From JAPPHY01 sp034423135 (lineage in GTDB: Bacteria; Chloroflexota; Dehalococcoidia; Lucifugimonadales; UBA2985), in contig DAOUJC010000018.1 in the NCBI GenBank assembly GCA_034423135.1, positions 1-38,526 of the forward strand: 38,526 nt of DNA. The letters run 5' to 3'. A program made the translations under genes and the position numbers. The notes beneath the pieces were generated by a model. It saw nothing but the letters and a program-made list of their open reading frames with translations. It was not told where the DNA came from and searched no databases. Below are positions 1 to 6,788 of this stretch, in pieces (positions within the stretch are counted from its first letter, which is position 1; every line of letters starts with the position of its first letter).

Positions 1-289
1 CCACTAAGCTCCAGAGGTTTAGGCTCTTCCCCGTTCGTTCGCCACTACTAAGGGAATCTCGGTTGATTTATTTTCCTCGAGGTACTGAGATGTTTCAGTT
101 CTCTCGCTTACCCGCCCCGCCCTAAGGGTTCAGACGGGGCTGTCTCAAGTTCATTGAGACGGGTTCCCCCATTCGGGAATCCCCGGCTACGCTTGCTAGA
201 CAGCTCACCGAGGCTTTTCGCAGTCTTGCCACGCCCTTCATCGGCCCTTGGCGCCTAGGCATCCACCGTGGGCCCGAAGTAACTTAACC
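1..289 (-). rRNA. rrl: 23S ribosomal RNA, 5' part (runs off the window)
   Basis: The minus strand from about 289 reads as the start of 23S rRNA: GGTTAAG, then the conserved ACGGTGGATGCC block, a GATGAAGG block, and further typical domain I sequence to the window edge. The 3' remainder lies outside. Upstream on the same strand there is no 16S gene or spacer tRNA, only a leader and then protein genes. The 23S gene therefore appears to be a separate transcription unit, as known for Dehalococcoides. The exact 5' end is set by analogy with E. coli and may be off by a few bases. Confidence 0.95.
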
Positions 290-332
290 CACATTCAGGC
301 CCGTAAACCTCTATTCAGTTGTTAATGTGCGC

Positions 333-364
333 AAAAACGGCGCCTGGATGCTTCCAGCCGCCGT
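333..364 (-). terminator. Terminator-like hairpin in the 23S leader
   Basis: The minus-strand leader contains ACGGCG, then CTGG, a short AAGCAT loop, CCAG and CGCCGT, followed directly by a run of five T. This is the shape of an intrinsic terminator. It lies about 75 nt after the predicted start and about 45 nt before the 23S 5' end. It may be an attenuator bypassed by rRNA antitermination, or part of a processing stem. Just after it, GCACATTAACA weakly resembles a boxA element. Confidence 0.55.
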
Positions 365-443
365 TGGGTCAGCTTCCAGTTGAGTGTCTTGTATGTACTC
401 AGGTGGCCAGTTCAGCGTTCCTTTTCCTCAGGACGTAAATGGC

Positions 444-472
444 ATTATACAAGCGCCCCAAGGGGTAGTCAA
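444..472 (-). promoter_or_regulatory. Promoter of the 23S rRNA transcript
   Basis: On the minus strand there is TTGACT, a 17-bp spacer and TATAAT, a near-consensus sigma-70 type promoter. It would start transcription near 437, about 150 nt upstream of the mature 23S end. No other gene start lies between it and the rRNA. Confidence 0.8.
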
Positions 473-513
473 GGCGTTTGCCGACGATTTCCATCCCATT
501 CCGACGACGACAC

Positions 514-1080
514 CTACTCCGCCCGCCGTCCACGCGTGACGCGCCTGCCCAGGACGATTCCACACAGCAGAATGCCAAGGTCGATGGCGATAACTCCAAC
601 TGGCTCAAGCCGGTAGATGATTGTGTCGACAGCAGTAGGGAAGTCGATACGCAGGAATTGAGTGAGGGGCCAAGTGGAATTGCTGAATGCAATGACTGCC
701 AGCGTTCTCAGGAAGCCTAGGCCAACGGCCAGCGCAATGATTGCGCAGATGGCCAGCAGGCCAAGGCGGCCGCTTGGCGAGATCGCCGAGCCAATCGTGA
801 GGGCTATGCCGAAGAACACAACAGGCAGGAGCCACGCTGTTTCAACACATCCCTGACTCGGCGCTATCATGTGAGCCACAGGTGTGACCGGAAGGTGAGC
901 AACGTATACCTCGGCTTCCAAAGAGCCCAGGCGAGGCCAGAAGCGGGGCCAGAAGCATGTCCAATCAAGCAGCCACTCAATACCGCGGAGCGTCAACTCC
1001 AACGAGAGGTTCAGCCCCATAGCCAGCACAAGCATTGGCCTCAGGCCGTTCAGTGCCCAACGCCGTTGAGCGTAGACCAT
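514..1080 (-). CDS. Polytopic membrane protein, weakly exosortase-like
   Basis: A 188-residue protein with about four hydrophobic segments and a basic C-terminal tail (RRVTRGRRAE). The region around Cys78 (APSQGCVETAW), a hydrophobic stretch and then Arg125 (GFLRTL) echoes the order of the Cys and Arg active-site residues in exosortase/archaeosortase proteins. The usual third residue, a His, is not evident, so the assignment is only a suggestion. The gene reads toward the 23S gene and ends about 40 bp upstream of the rRNA promoter. Start ATG at 1080 follows a region of dispersed repeats, and no clear ribosome-binding site was seen. It could equally be an unrelated small membrane protein. Confidence 0.55.
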   Translation of the reverse strand: MVYAQRRWALNGLRPMLVLAMGLNLSLELTLRGIEWLLDWTCFWPRFWPRLGSLEAEVYVAHLPVTPVAHMIAPSQGCVETAWLLPVVFFGIALTIGSAISPSGRLGLLAICAIIALAVGLGFLRTLAVIAFSNSTWPLTQFLRIDFPTAVDTIIYRLEPVGVIAIDLGILLCGIVLGRRVTRGRRAE

Positions 1081-1100
1081 GTTGAGACCTCCACGTCCTT

Positions 1101-1121
1101 GTGCCGCTGTAGCAGCGGCAC
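1101..1121. repeat. Perfect 9-bp inverted repeat
   Basis: GTGCCGCTG, three bases and CAGCGGCAC form a perfect hairpin just upstream of the membrane protein gene and downstream of the lipoprotein gene. No T run follows on either strand, so it is a weak terminator candidate at best. Confidence 0.5.
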
Positions 1122-1122
1122 A

Positions 1123-1170
1123 CGGTTCACCCCCATCTCAATCTTCCCCCGTCAAGGGGGAAGAGGCTTT
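1123..1170. repeat. Dispersed palindromic repeat, family B
   Basis: This block is nearly identical, with one mismatch, to 8426-8473 and related to 25745-25784. Its core is a CTTCCCCC/GGGGGAAG hairpin. It sits between two genes and appears to be a REP/MITE-like genomic repeat. Confidence 0.75.
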
Positions 1171-1176
1171 GGAGGA

Positions 1177-1220
1177 CGGCCGCCAACTCACCGGCGCCGG
1201 CCGAAACACCGGCGCGCCGC
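1177..1220 (-). pseudogene. Duplicated fragment of a methyltransferase 3' end
   Basis: These 44 bp match 1834-1877 at 40 positions. That second site is the 3' end of the SAM methyltransferase gene at 1825-2652. On the minus strand both encode GAPVFRPAxVSWRP. Here the fragment has no gene body and lies between the repeat at 1123-1170 and the lipoprotein gene, so it looks like a leftover of a duplication or deletion. Confidence 0.65.
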
Positions 1221-1237
1221 TTCTGTTGCCCTCGAAA

Positions 1238-1735
1238 CTAGAACCCGCAGAAGAGGTATCGGAGGAACGGGCCCATCTGCGCCATCGCTTCCTCCCCCTC
1301 GGACGGCAGCAAATCTCCAAAGAAGCTCTCCATGATCTCCTCGCCGAGATTCTCAGGTACCGTCCCGCCGGCGGACCCTCCAAGCATCTTCTCGGTGAGG
1401 CACCTGGTCGCAGCCTCAAGTGGGTCCATGTCCTCAGTGATGTCGGCGGGCGGTATCCAGATGTTGCGATGGTCCGCAGCCGCTGGCTCGGCGGTGGCGG
1501 CGCTCTTCAACATCTCCTCAATGCGCGCCGTGGCGTCGGCGAGGGCGCTGACCTGCGCCTCCACTTCGGCTAGCCGGTTGTGGGTGTCAGCCTGCGCGGT
1601 AGCCTCATCCGCAATGTGGGTATTCAGCGTGCCTTCCACGGCTTCGATCTCATCGGTTCCGGTGTCGCAGGCCACGACCAGCCCAAGCGCGAGCGTCAGC
1701 ACGGCGATGGACAGAAACGTGACAATCCTTCTCAT
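1238..1735 (-). CDS. Small lipoprotein with a coiled-coil segment
   Basis: A 165-residue protein with a classic lipoprotein signal: MRRIVTFLS, a hydrophobic core and the lipobox LVVAC (Cys23). Residues about 30-80 are rich in Ala, Glu and Thr in a heptad-like pattern (RLAEVEAQVSALADATARIEE) and are likely coiled coil. The rest is acidic and unremarkable, with two Cys near the C-terminus. It should be exported and lipid-anchored on the outer face of the membrane. A good promoter lies just upstream. No family was recognised. The gene ends next to the methyltransferase fragment at 1177-1220. Confidence 0.75.
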   Translation of the reverse strand: MRRIVTFLSIAVLTLALGLVVACDTGTDEIEAVEGTLNTHIADEATAQADTHNRLAEVEAQVSALADATARIEEMLKSAATAEPAAADHRNIWIPPADITEDMDPLEAATRCLTEKMLGGSAGGTVPENLGEEIMESFFGDLLPSEGEEAMAQMGPFLRYLFCGF

Positions 1736-1770
1736 GTCATTCGATTTCCTGCGATAGTGCGATTGCGCGG

Positions 1771-1799
1771 ATTATAGGTTCAGCCTGTGCTTGGCGCAA
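1771..1799 (-). promoter_or_regulatory. Promoter of the lipoprotein gene
   Basis: Minus-strand TTGCGC, a 17-bp spacer and TATAAT, with the ATG at 1735 about 30 nt after the expected start of transcription. Confidence 0.65.
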
Positions 1800-1824
1800 C
1801 CGGCCGGCAGGTTGAGAGTCGCGC

Positions 1825-2652
1825 TTACCCCCGCGGCCGCCAGCTCACCAGCGCAGGCCGGAACACCGGCGCGCCGCGTATCCTGAACCGACCGTCGTCG
1901 CACTCCTCCAGCATCTCGTCGAGCGCATGCGCCAGCCGCCGCTCCCCATCGCCGCCCGCCTCCACGAACAGCCGCGACCGCGTCTGCTCCAGCGCCTGCT
2001 CACGGCTTTCGAACCCGCGCGGCTCCTGCGGGGTCAGCATCTCCAAGTCCGGGTTGACGCCCATCTGCCACAGCAGGTTCACGAGGTCCCTGAACGATGG
2101 CAGGTCCAGTCGCGCCTCGCCGTGCACCAGCGGCCACAGCGGGTTCGACTGCGTGTACGGCGGGTATTCGCCAAGCACCACGACTACCCTCTCCCGCGCG
2201 TGCGTCTCCAGCTTGCGGATGAACCCCTCGATGTCACGCACAGTGTAGAGCACCTGCACGCACAGTACCACGTCCGCCGGCTCCACCTCCGCATCCTCCC
2301 ACGTGGAGGCCACGAGCGCGACGTTGTCCCGACCAAGGAGGCTCGCCTCCTCCTGTAGCACTGCGCCCATGCTTGCCGACGGCTCGACGGCGACCACTCG
2401 CCGGCAGTGCAGCGACAACGGCAGAGCGACGCGGCCACCGCCGGCTCCGACGTCCAGCACGACGTGGTGCGGCTCGATCTCGCGGAGCAGCCGCGCGACC
2501 ATTGGGTCGGCGGAGTCGAGCGACGGCCTGAACCGGCCCGCGTAGGGCACCCACGAGTCCGACGGCGCGCCCCCACTCTCCCGCACCCTCTCCGACTGCG
2601 CGTGCTCCGCCTCCACCATCTGCCGCCAGAGCTCAGCTAATGGGCTGCTCAC
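1825..2652 (-). CDS. Class I SAM-dependent methyltransferase
   Basis: A 275-residue protein with a Rossmann methyltransferase core. The glycine-rich motif I is VLDVGAGGGRVALPLS (about residues 64-80), motif II is VVAVEPSASM, and a DVVLCVQVLY segment corresponds to motif IV. The first 60 residues contain the WVPYAGRFRP segment. The substrate cannot be read from the sequence. The start is GTG at 2652, with a weak GGAAG upstream. The gene is 30 bp downstream of the DNA methyltransferase on the same strand, which may mean co-transcription. Its last 44 coding bases are repeated at 1177-1220. Confidence 0.8.
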   Translation of the reverse strand: MSSPLAELWRQMVEAEHAQSERVRESGGAPSDSWVPYAGRFRPSLDSADPMVARLLREIEPHHVVLDVGAGGGRVALPLSLHCRRVVAVEPSASMGAVLQEEASLLGRDNVALVASTWEDAEVEPADVVLCVQVLYTVRDIEGFIRKLETHARERVVVVLGEYPPYTQSNPLWPLVHGEARLDLPSFRDLVNLLWQMGVNPDLEMLTPQEPRGFESREQALEQTRSRLFVEAGGDGERRLAHALDEMLEECDDGRFRIRGAPVFRPALVSWRPRG

Positions 2653-2682
2653 GTTCGTCTTCCAAGCCTCGCTATTGAAGGT

Positions 2683-3627
2683 CTACTCAGCACCGCTGGC
2701 GGCCAAGGGGCTCGCATCTACCAGTTGCGCCTGCGCGTCAGCGTGCTCCGGCGTGAACCCCACGCACTCCGGGCTGCTGAACGCCAGCCGCCGCGCCATG
2801 ACCTGCGCGGCGTCCTCGCTGCTATCTACCATCAGGTATCGCCGCCCGTTACGCGCGGCCGCCTCACCCGTTGTGCCGGAGCCTGCGAAGAAGTCGACGA
2901 CCAGCTCAGCAGGGTTGGAGTGCACCCTCACGATGCGCTCCAGGATGGCAAGCGGCTTCTGGGTGGGGTAGCCGGTGCGCTCCTTCCCGTTGGTAGGGAC
3001 TATGGTCTGCCACCACACGTCGGTGGGCGTCTTGCCCCGCGCCGCCTTCTCAGCGCCCACCAGCCCCGGCGCCATGTACGGGACGCGGTCGATGTCGTCG
3101 TAGTTGAAGGTGTAGCTGGCCGGGTCTTTCACGTACCACAGCAGCGAGTCGTGCTTGGCAGGCCACCGGTCCCTTGGGCGGCCGCCGTAGTCGTACGCCC
3201 AGATGATCTCGTTCATGAAGCAGTCGACGCCGAAGATGCCGTCGAGCAGCACCTTGCAGTAGTGTACCTCCCGGTAGTCCAAGTGCAGGAACAGCGAGCC
3301 GGTGGGCGAGAGGATGCGCCTCGCCTCCTCCAGCCGAGGCTCCATGAAGTCCAGGTAGTCATCGAAGGCGTCCGGGAATGAGCGGACGCCCAGCCGTGTG
3401 GTGCGATACCTGCGCCCCTGAAACCCCGTGCGGTCGCCGGACTCATCGTCGCGCTGTGTGCTCAGACGCTCGCGGCGCTGCGTGCGGCCCGTGTTGAACG
3501 GCGGGTCAATGTACACGAGCGAGGCCGCGCCGTCCTCGACGGTGCGCAGTACCTCCAGGTTGTCGCCGAGTACGATGCGGTTTGGCGCAGGGAGGCCGTC
3601 TGTGCTGCTATCGCTCATGCGCCGCAT
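2683..3627 (-). CDS. DNA methyltransferase, beta-type order (DPPF before FxGxG)
   Basis: A 314-residue N6-adenine/N4-cytosine DNA methyltransferase of the type III-like/beta class. Motif IV (YIDPPFNT, residues 39-46) comes first and the SAM-binding FAGSGTT (residues 247-253) comes late, with PTQKP before it. The intervening region would hold the target-recognition part. No restriction nuclease gene lies next to it, so it may be an orphan methylase for regulation or protection. The start may be ATG at 3627 or the in-frame ATG at 3618 (MSDSSTDG), since neither has a clear ribosome-binding site. A second, divergent methyltransferase lies at 6789-8260. Confidence 0.88.
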   Translation of the reverse strand: MRRMSDSSTDGLPAPNRIVLGDNLEVLRTVEDGAASLVYIDPPFNTGRTQRRERLSTQRDDESGDRTGFQGRRYRTTRLGVRSFPDAFDDYLDFMEPRLEEARRILSPTGSLFLHLDYREVHYCKVLLDGIFGVDCFMNEIIWAYDYGGRPRDRWPAKHDSLLWYVKDPASYTFNYDDIDRVPYMAPGLVGAEKAARGKTPTDVWWQTIVPTNGKERTGYPTQKPLAILERIVRVHSNPAELVVDFFAGSGTTGEAAARNGRRYLMVDSSEDAAQVMARRLAFSSPECVGFTPEHADAQAQLVDASPLAASGAE

Positions 3628-3651
3628 CCGTGGTCGTGCTCGCCGGCGCGC

Positions 3652-4073
3652 CTACTCCGGCGAAAGCCGCAGGTGCTTGGGCGGCTCGTCCGGCAGCTGC
3701 CACACGATCTCCTCGTGGTCGTACTCGCGGTGGTAGGCGTTGGCGGCGGTGACGCCGGCGGAGTAGCCTCGCTCGAAGTCGTCCCAATCGCGGTTCTCGA
3801 TGGCACGGTTGATGGCCGTCAGAGGCCCCTTGATGAAGGCCTCCACGTGCGGCGTGTAGCGGGGTCTCGTGACGTTTCCGATTCGCAGCGCCTTCTCGAC
3901 CTCCGACGACTGCAGCGCGGCCAGCTTCCAGCCTTGGCGGCGTAGTACAGGATCCAGTAGCGGTCGCTGATCTCGGCCATCAGGCGGGCCAGGCCAGGCT
4001 GCATGTTGCCGAGCTGGTCAAGCGTGATCTCGGTGTGAGACGTGTGGGCTACCGGCTGTTGGTCTTCAGTCAT
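3652..4073 (-). pseudogene. Conserved hypothetical protein interrupted by a frameshift
   Basis: The ATG at 4073 opens a frame that reads MTEDQQPVAHTSHTEITL and continues through RLMAEISDRYWILYYAAK, then turns into Arg/Ser-rich nonsense at about 3930. In the next frame the sequence resumes sensibly (WKLAALQSSEVEKALRIGN) and runs to 3652, ending PPKHLRLSPE. The two parts read as one protein of about 140 residues with one base missing near 3930. This could be a real inactivating mutation or a sequence error. The product is mostly helical with no recognised function. The 3' end is 25 bp from the DNA methyltransferase start. Confidence 0.7.
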
Positions 4074-4182
4074 AACGCTAACCCCCAAGTCGTTGTAGAA
4101 GTGGCGCAGATCCCTGGCCTTGTGCAGGGCCGAGAGGTGCGCCACCGAATCGACGGGCCAGACCTTGCGAGAGACCGCTCCG

Positions 4183-4680
4183 CTATTGAGCCGTGGTACG
4201 GCTTCCCATCCGCTCGTCCAGAATCAGCAGGCCCGCCCCGTCATCGCCTACCATGCGAACGTGGTCCAGGATCTCCTCCAGCGTCCTCTCCTCCTCCACC
4301 TGCTCGTCCGAGAACCACTCCAGAAGGACGTGGGCGGCGTAGTCGCGCTCCTGCTGCGCCACCTCGTGCAGCGAGAAGATGTCCGCGGTGACGCGGCGCT
4401 CGTGCTCCAGCGCCTGGGCAATGGCTGCCTCCACCGAGCCGAACTCGGAGGCCGGGGCGTCGATCGGCCCGAGGTTCACGCGGCCGTTCCTGTTGGTCAC
4501 AAAGTCGAAGATCTTCATGGCGTGGGCGGACTCTTCCTGGTGCTGAAGCCGCATCCAGTTGGCAAAGCCCGGCAGGCTCAGGGATTCGAAGTATCCCGCC
4601 ATGGACAGATAGAAGTAGGCCGCGCTCAGCTCGTTGGTGATCTGCTTGTTGAGTGCGTCCTGAAGGTTGGTGCTGATCAT
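4183..4680 (-). CDS. ftnA: Bacterial non-heme ferritin
   Basis: A 165-residue ferritin of normal length. It stores iron in a 24-subunit shell after oxidising Fe(II) at a di-iron centre. The expected ligands fall at the FtnA positions: Glu17 (TNELSAAY), Glu50 and His53 (QEESAHA), Glu94, Gln127 and Glu130. The start at 4680 is chosen because GGAGGA lies 7 bases upstream, although the open frame extends further. It is transcribed alone, with a possible extended -10 (TGCTATATT) about 65 bp upstream. Confidence 0.93.
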   Translation of the reverse strand: MISTNLQDALNKQITNELSAAYFYLSMAGYFESLSLPGFANWMRLQHQEESAHAMKIFDFVTNRNGRVNLGPIDAPASEFGSVEAAIAQALEHERRVTADIFSLHEVAQQERDYAAHVLLEWFSDEQVEEERTLEEILDHVRMVGDDGAGLLILDERMGSRTTAQ

Positions 4681-4743
4681 TGGGTAGTCCTCCAATTGCA
4701 GGTGATTTGGTTCGCTCCCGGCATGTTCCGGCAACGCAATTTC

Positions 4744-4752
4744 AATATAGCA
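4744..4752 (-). promoter_or_regulatory. Extended -10 element before ferritin
   Basis: Minus-strand TGCTATATT fits an extended -10 (TGn-TATATT). It would give a 5' leader of roughly 55 nt. No convincing -35 and no obvious Fur-type operator was seen. Confidence 0.4.
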
Positions 4753-4865
4753 CAGGAAGTTGCGGGTAGTCCACGTTTATCGCAGGCGGATGCACCGCTG
4801 ACATCTTGACGAAGCACGCACTGACCGACGCGATTAGCGCTGAGTTGAGATTCTGCGAAGGCTGG

Positions 4866-5903
4866 CTATCCGGGGCTGCGCACCACCAGCTTGCCGTAGA
4901 AGTCACGGCTCTCCATCACCCGGTGCGCTTCACCCACGTCCTGAAGCTCGAACACGCGCCCGACCACGCCGCGCAGCTCGCCGCGGTTGATCACGCTCAT
5001 CATCTCCGCGAACGAGCGTCGCGATCGCCCTCCGCTGCCCATGAGCGTGAGCGGGCGTCCCTGCAGCAGCGACAGGTCGATGTCGGCCTGCGACCCGGAC
5101 GTGGTGCCGGTGATCACCAGCCGCCCGAATGGCCTGATGCTCAAGAGGTTCTCCCTCCACACGGCGGCGCCCACCACGTCCAGCGCGACATCGACGCCCG
5201 CGCCGCCCGTCAGGTCCATCACGGCCCGGCTGAACTCAGGCGTTGTGCGATAGTTGATGCACTCGTCGGCGCCCTGCTCGCGAGCCACGGCCAGCTTCTC
5301 GTCGGAGCCGGCGGTGGTGATTACCCTGGCGCCGATGCGCTTGGCAATCTGAATGGCCGCGCTGCCCACACCGCTGCCGCCCGCCTGCACCAGGATCGTT
5401 TCCCACGGCTTCAGCTCGGCGCGAACCATCAGGCAGTGCCACGCCGTGTGAAACGCGAGCGGAACGGCTGCCGCCTCCTCGAACGTCATGGTGTCGCTGA
5501 AACGGTGCACGTTGACGGCGGGAACGCGGCACAGCTCGGCGTGTCCCCCGTCTACGTCCACCCCGATCCTGAGCTGCCGCGGGCAAAGCTGGTCCATGCC
5601 CTGCAGGCACTCGGTGCAGTCGTCACACTTGATGCGGTTGTCCACCAGCACCCTGTCACCGACCTTATGGCCGGTCACGCCTGAGCCCAGCTCATGCACC
5701 TCGCCGGCCATGTCGCAGCCGAGGATGCGAGGAAGCGAGCCGGGGCCGCGCCCGCGGCCAGAGCGCACGCCCAGGTCCAGGTGATTGAGTGCGCTGGCCT
5801 TCACGCGGAGCACCAGCTCGCCAGGGCCGGGCGCGGGGTCCGGCCTGTCGCCGTAGACCAGCTTGTCGATGTCGCCGTGTTCCTCTATGAATACCGCCTT
5901 CAT
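4866..5903 (-). CDS. Zinc-binding alcohol dehydrogenase / quinone oxidoreductase-like protein
   Basis: A 345-residue medium-chain dehydrogenase. The N-terminal GroES-like domain contains LGCDMAGEVHELG and the structural-zinc cysteine cluster CDDCTECLQGMDQLC. The Rossmann domain has a glycine-rich nucleotide motif (QAGGSGVGSAAIQIAK), and GSDEKLAVAREQGAD follows. This suggests an NAD(P)-dependent oxidoreductase for an alcohol or enone, with the substrate unknown. The start ATG at 5903 has GGGAGG just upstream. It is the only gene between the ferritin gene and the repeat-rich gap at 5.9-6.2 kb. Confidence 0.88.
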   Translation of the reverse strand: MKAVFIEEHGDIDKLVYGDRPDPAPGPGELVLRVKASALNHLDLGVRSGRGRGPGSLPRILGCDMAGEVHELGSGVTGHKVGDRVLVDNRIKCDDCTECLQGMDQLCPRQLRIGVDVDGGHAELCRVPAVNVHRFSDTMTFEEAAAVPLAFHTAWHCLMVRAELKPWETILVQAGGSGVGSAAIQIAKRIGARVITTAGSDEKLAVAREQGADECINYRTTPEFSRAVMDLTGGAGVDVALDVVGAAVWRENLLSIRPFGRLVITGTTSGSQADIDLSLLQGRPLTLMGSGGRSRRSFAEMMSVINRGELRGVVGRVFELQDVGEAHRVMESRDFYGKLVVRSPG

Positions 5904-6026
5904 GGCGCCTCCCTGAGAGCGAAGATTGCGAGCGGCCTATTGCTTCAGCAAGGCTAGTGTACCAGCCGCCTGTGCGCCACGCCAGCGGCGGCGAGTGGCT
6001 CGCGGTGAGCGCGGGCAGCCGCCTCC

Positions 6027-6192
6027 CGTCATTTCGAGCCCTTCGGCTACGCTCAGGATAAACTCCGCGAGAAATCCAGGACGACCGTTACCCACACCGA
6101 CACGTCATCCCGCGTCAGTCGGCTTCGTGGGGGCGGCGTGGCCGCGGGTATGCCCGCTCACGCCCTTCGACAAGCTCAGGGTGAGCGGGCGG
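6027..6192. repeat. Dispersed repeats, family A (two units)
   Basis: 6027-6070 is a diverged unit (CCCTTCGGCTACGCTCAGG). 6153-6189 is a clear unit: CCCGCTCAC and GTGAGCGGG form perfect 9-bp arms around CTTCGACAAGCTCAGG. Related units are at 12321-12436, 25378-25450, 25795-25833 and 26244-26327. Apart from these, the stretch 5904-6218 holds nothing recognisable. Confidence 0.75.
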
Positions 6193-6218
6193 TAGGCCAC
6201 CGGTGGCCGCGATCGCTG

Positions 6219-6389
6219 CTAGAGACTGTCTACCGCCAAAACGACAGCGCCCACCAGTGTTGCGATCAATGTCAACAGAACAATGGTGTATCGATGTAAG
6301 CGAGTCTCCAACTGGGCAAGCTCTGTCTTGGTGGCGCGGTGCTCTATTGCCTCTTCCAGGCGGCTCAGTCTTCCCTCAGGCGTTGTCAT
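6219..6389 (-). CDS. Small membrane protein with N-terminal coiled coil (56 aa)
   Basis: A 56-residue open frame from ATG at 6389 with GTGAGG five bases upstream. Residues about 6-31 (RLSRLEEAIEHRATKTELAQ and onward) have a heptad pattern, and residues 35-53 (TIVLLTLIATLVGAVVLAV) form one membrane helix. It lies 7 bp downstream of another small membrane protein gene and probably shares its transcript. The architecture, a coiled coil and one membrane span, occurs in phage- and plasmid-type small proteins, but no family is claimed. Confidence 0.65.
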   Translation of the reverse strand: MTTPEGRLSRLEEAIEHRATKTELAQLETRLHRYTIVLLTLIATLVGAVVLAVDSL

Positions 6390-6396
6390 TGCATCC

Positions 6397-6504
6397 TCAC
6401 TTTCCGACTATCGCCCTGAATAGAGCAACACCGACTGCCACGAATACCACTCCGATTAGCGCGACTGTTCCCAACTGAATCACAAACTCAGTTAGCGCCT
6501 CCAT
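6397..6504 (-). CDS. Very small single-span membrane protein (35 aa)
   Basis: A 35-residue frame from ATG at 6504, preceded by a strong AAGGAGG ribosome-binding site. After MEALTEF almost the whole protein is one hydrophobic helix (about residues 8-30), ending FRAIVGK. The strong ribosome-binding site and close spacing to the next small gene argue that it is translated. A sigma-70 type promoter lies at 6592-6621. Function unknown. Confidence 0.65.
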   Translation of the reverse strand: MEALTEFVIQLGTVALIGVVFVAVGVALFRAIVGK

Positions 6505-6591
6505 TCCCTACCTCCTTCTTCTCCGGCGGGTTGTCCCCAGTCGGCCGTGCTATAAATTTCTCGCGGACAGGGATCAGGTTCCTTCCCTACG

Positions 6592-6621
6592 ATTGTAGTC
6601 CTGCAATTCAGTAAGGGTCAA
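6592..6621 (-). promoter_or_regulatory. Promoter for the two small membrane protein genes
   Basis: Minus-strand TTGACC, an 18-bp spacer and TACAAT, giving a leader of about 80 nt before the ATG at 6504. Confidence 0.55.
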
Positions 6622-6631
6622 ACCTCTCCTC

Positions 6632-6772
6632 TCACATGATCTTCGGACGGTTCCGACGACGGCCAATGCTGTCGCGCTGATTACTCCGCCAGGTGGAGAA
6701 AAGGCCGATGGCACACAAGGCGAGTACTGCGACCGCCATTACACCAACTAGGATGAGCAGAATTGTTTCCAT
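6632..6772 (-). CDS. Small single-span membrane protein (46 aa)
   Basis: A 46-residue frame from ATG at 6772 with AAGGAG about 9 bases upstream. METILLILVGVMAVAVLALC and the next few residues make one membrane helix, followed by a strongly basic tail (RSNQRDSIGRRRNRPK). The positive tail predicts a cytoplasmic C-terminus. It starts 16 bp after the stop of the methyltransferase-HNH gene, so it is probably in the same operon. Function unknown. Confidence 0.65.
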   Translation of the reverse strand: METILLILVGVMAVAVLALCAIGLFSTWRSNQRDSIGRRRNRPKIM

Positions 6773-6788
6773 AGCTATCCGTCTCCTT

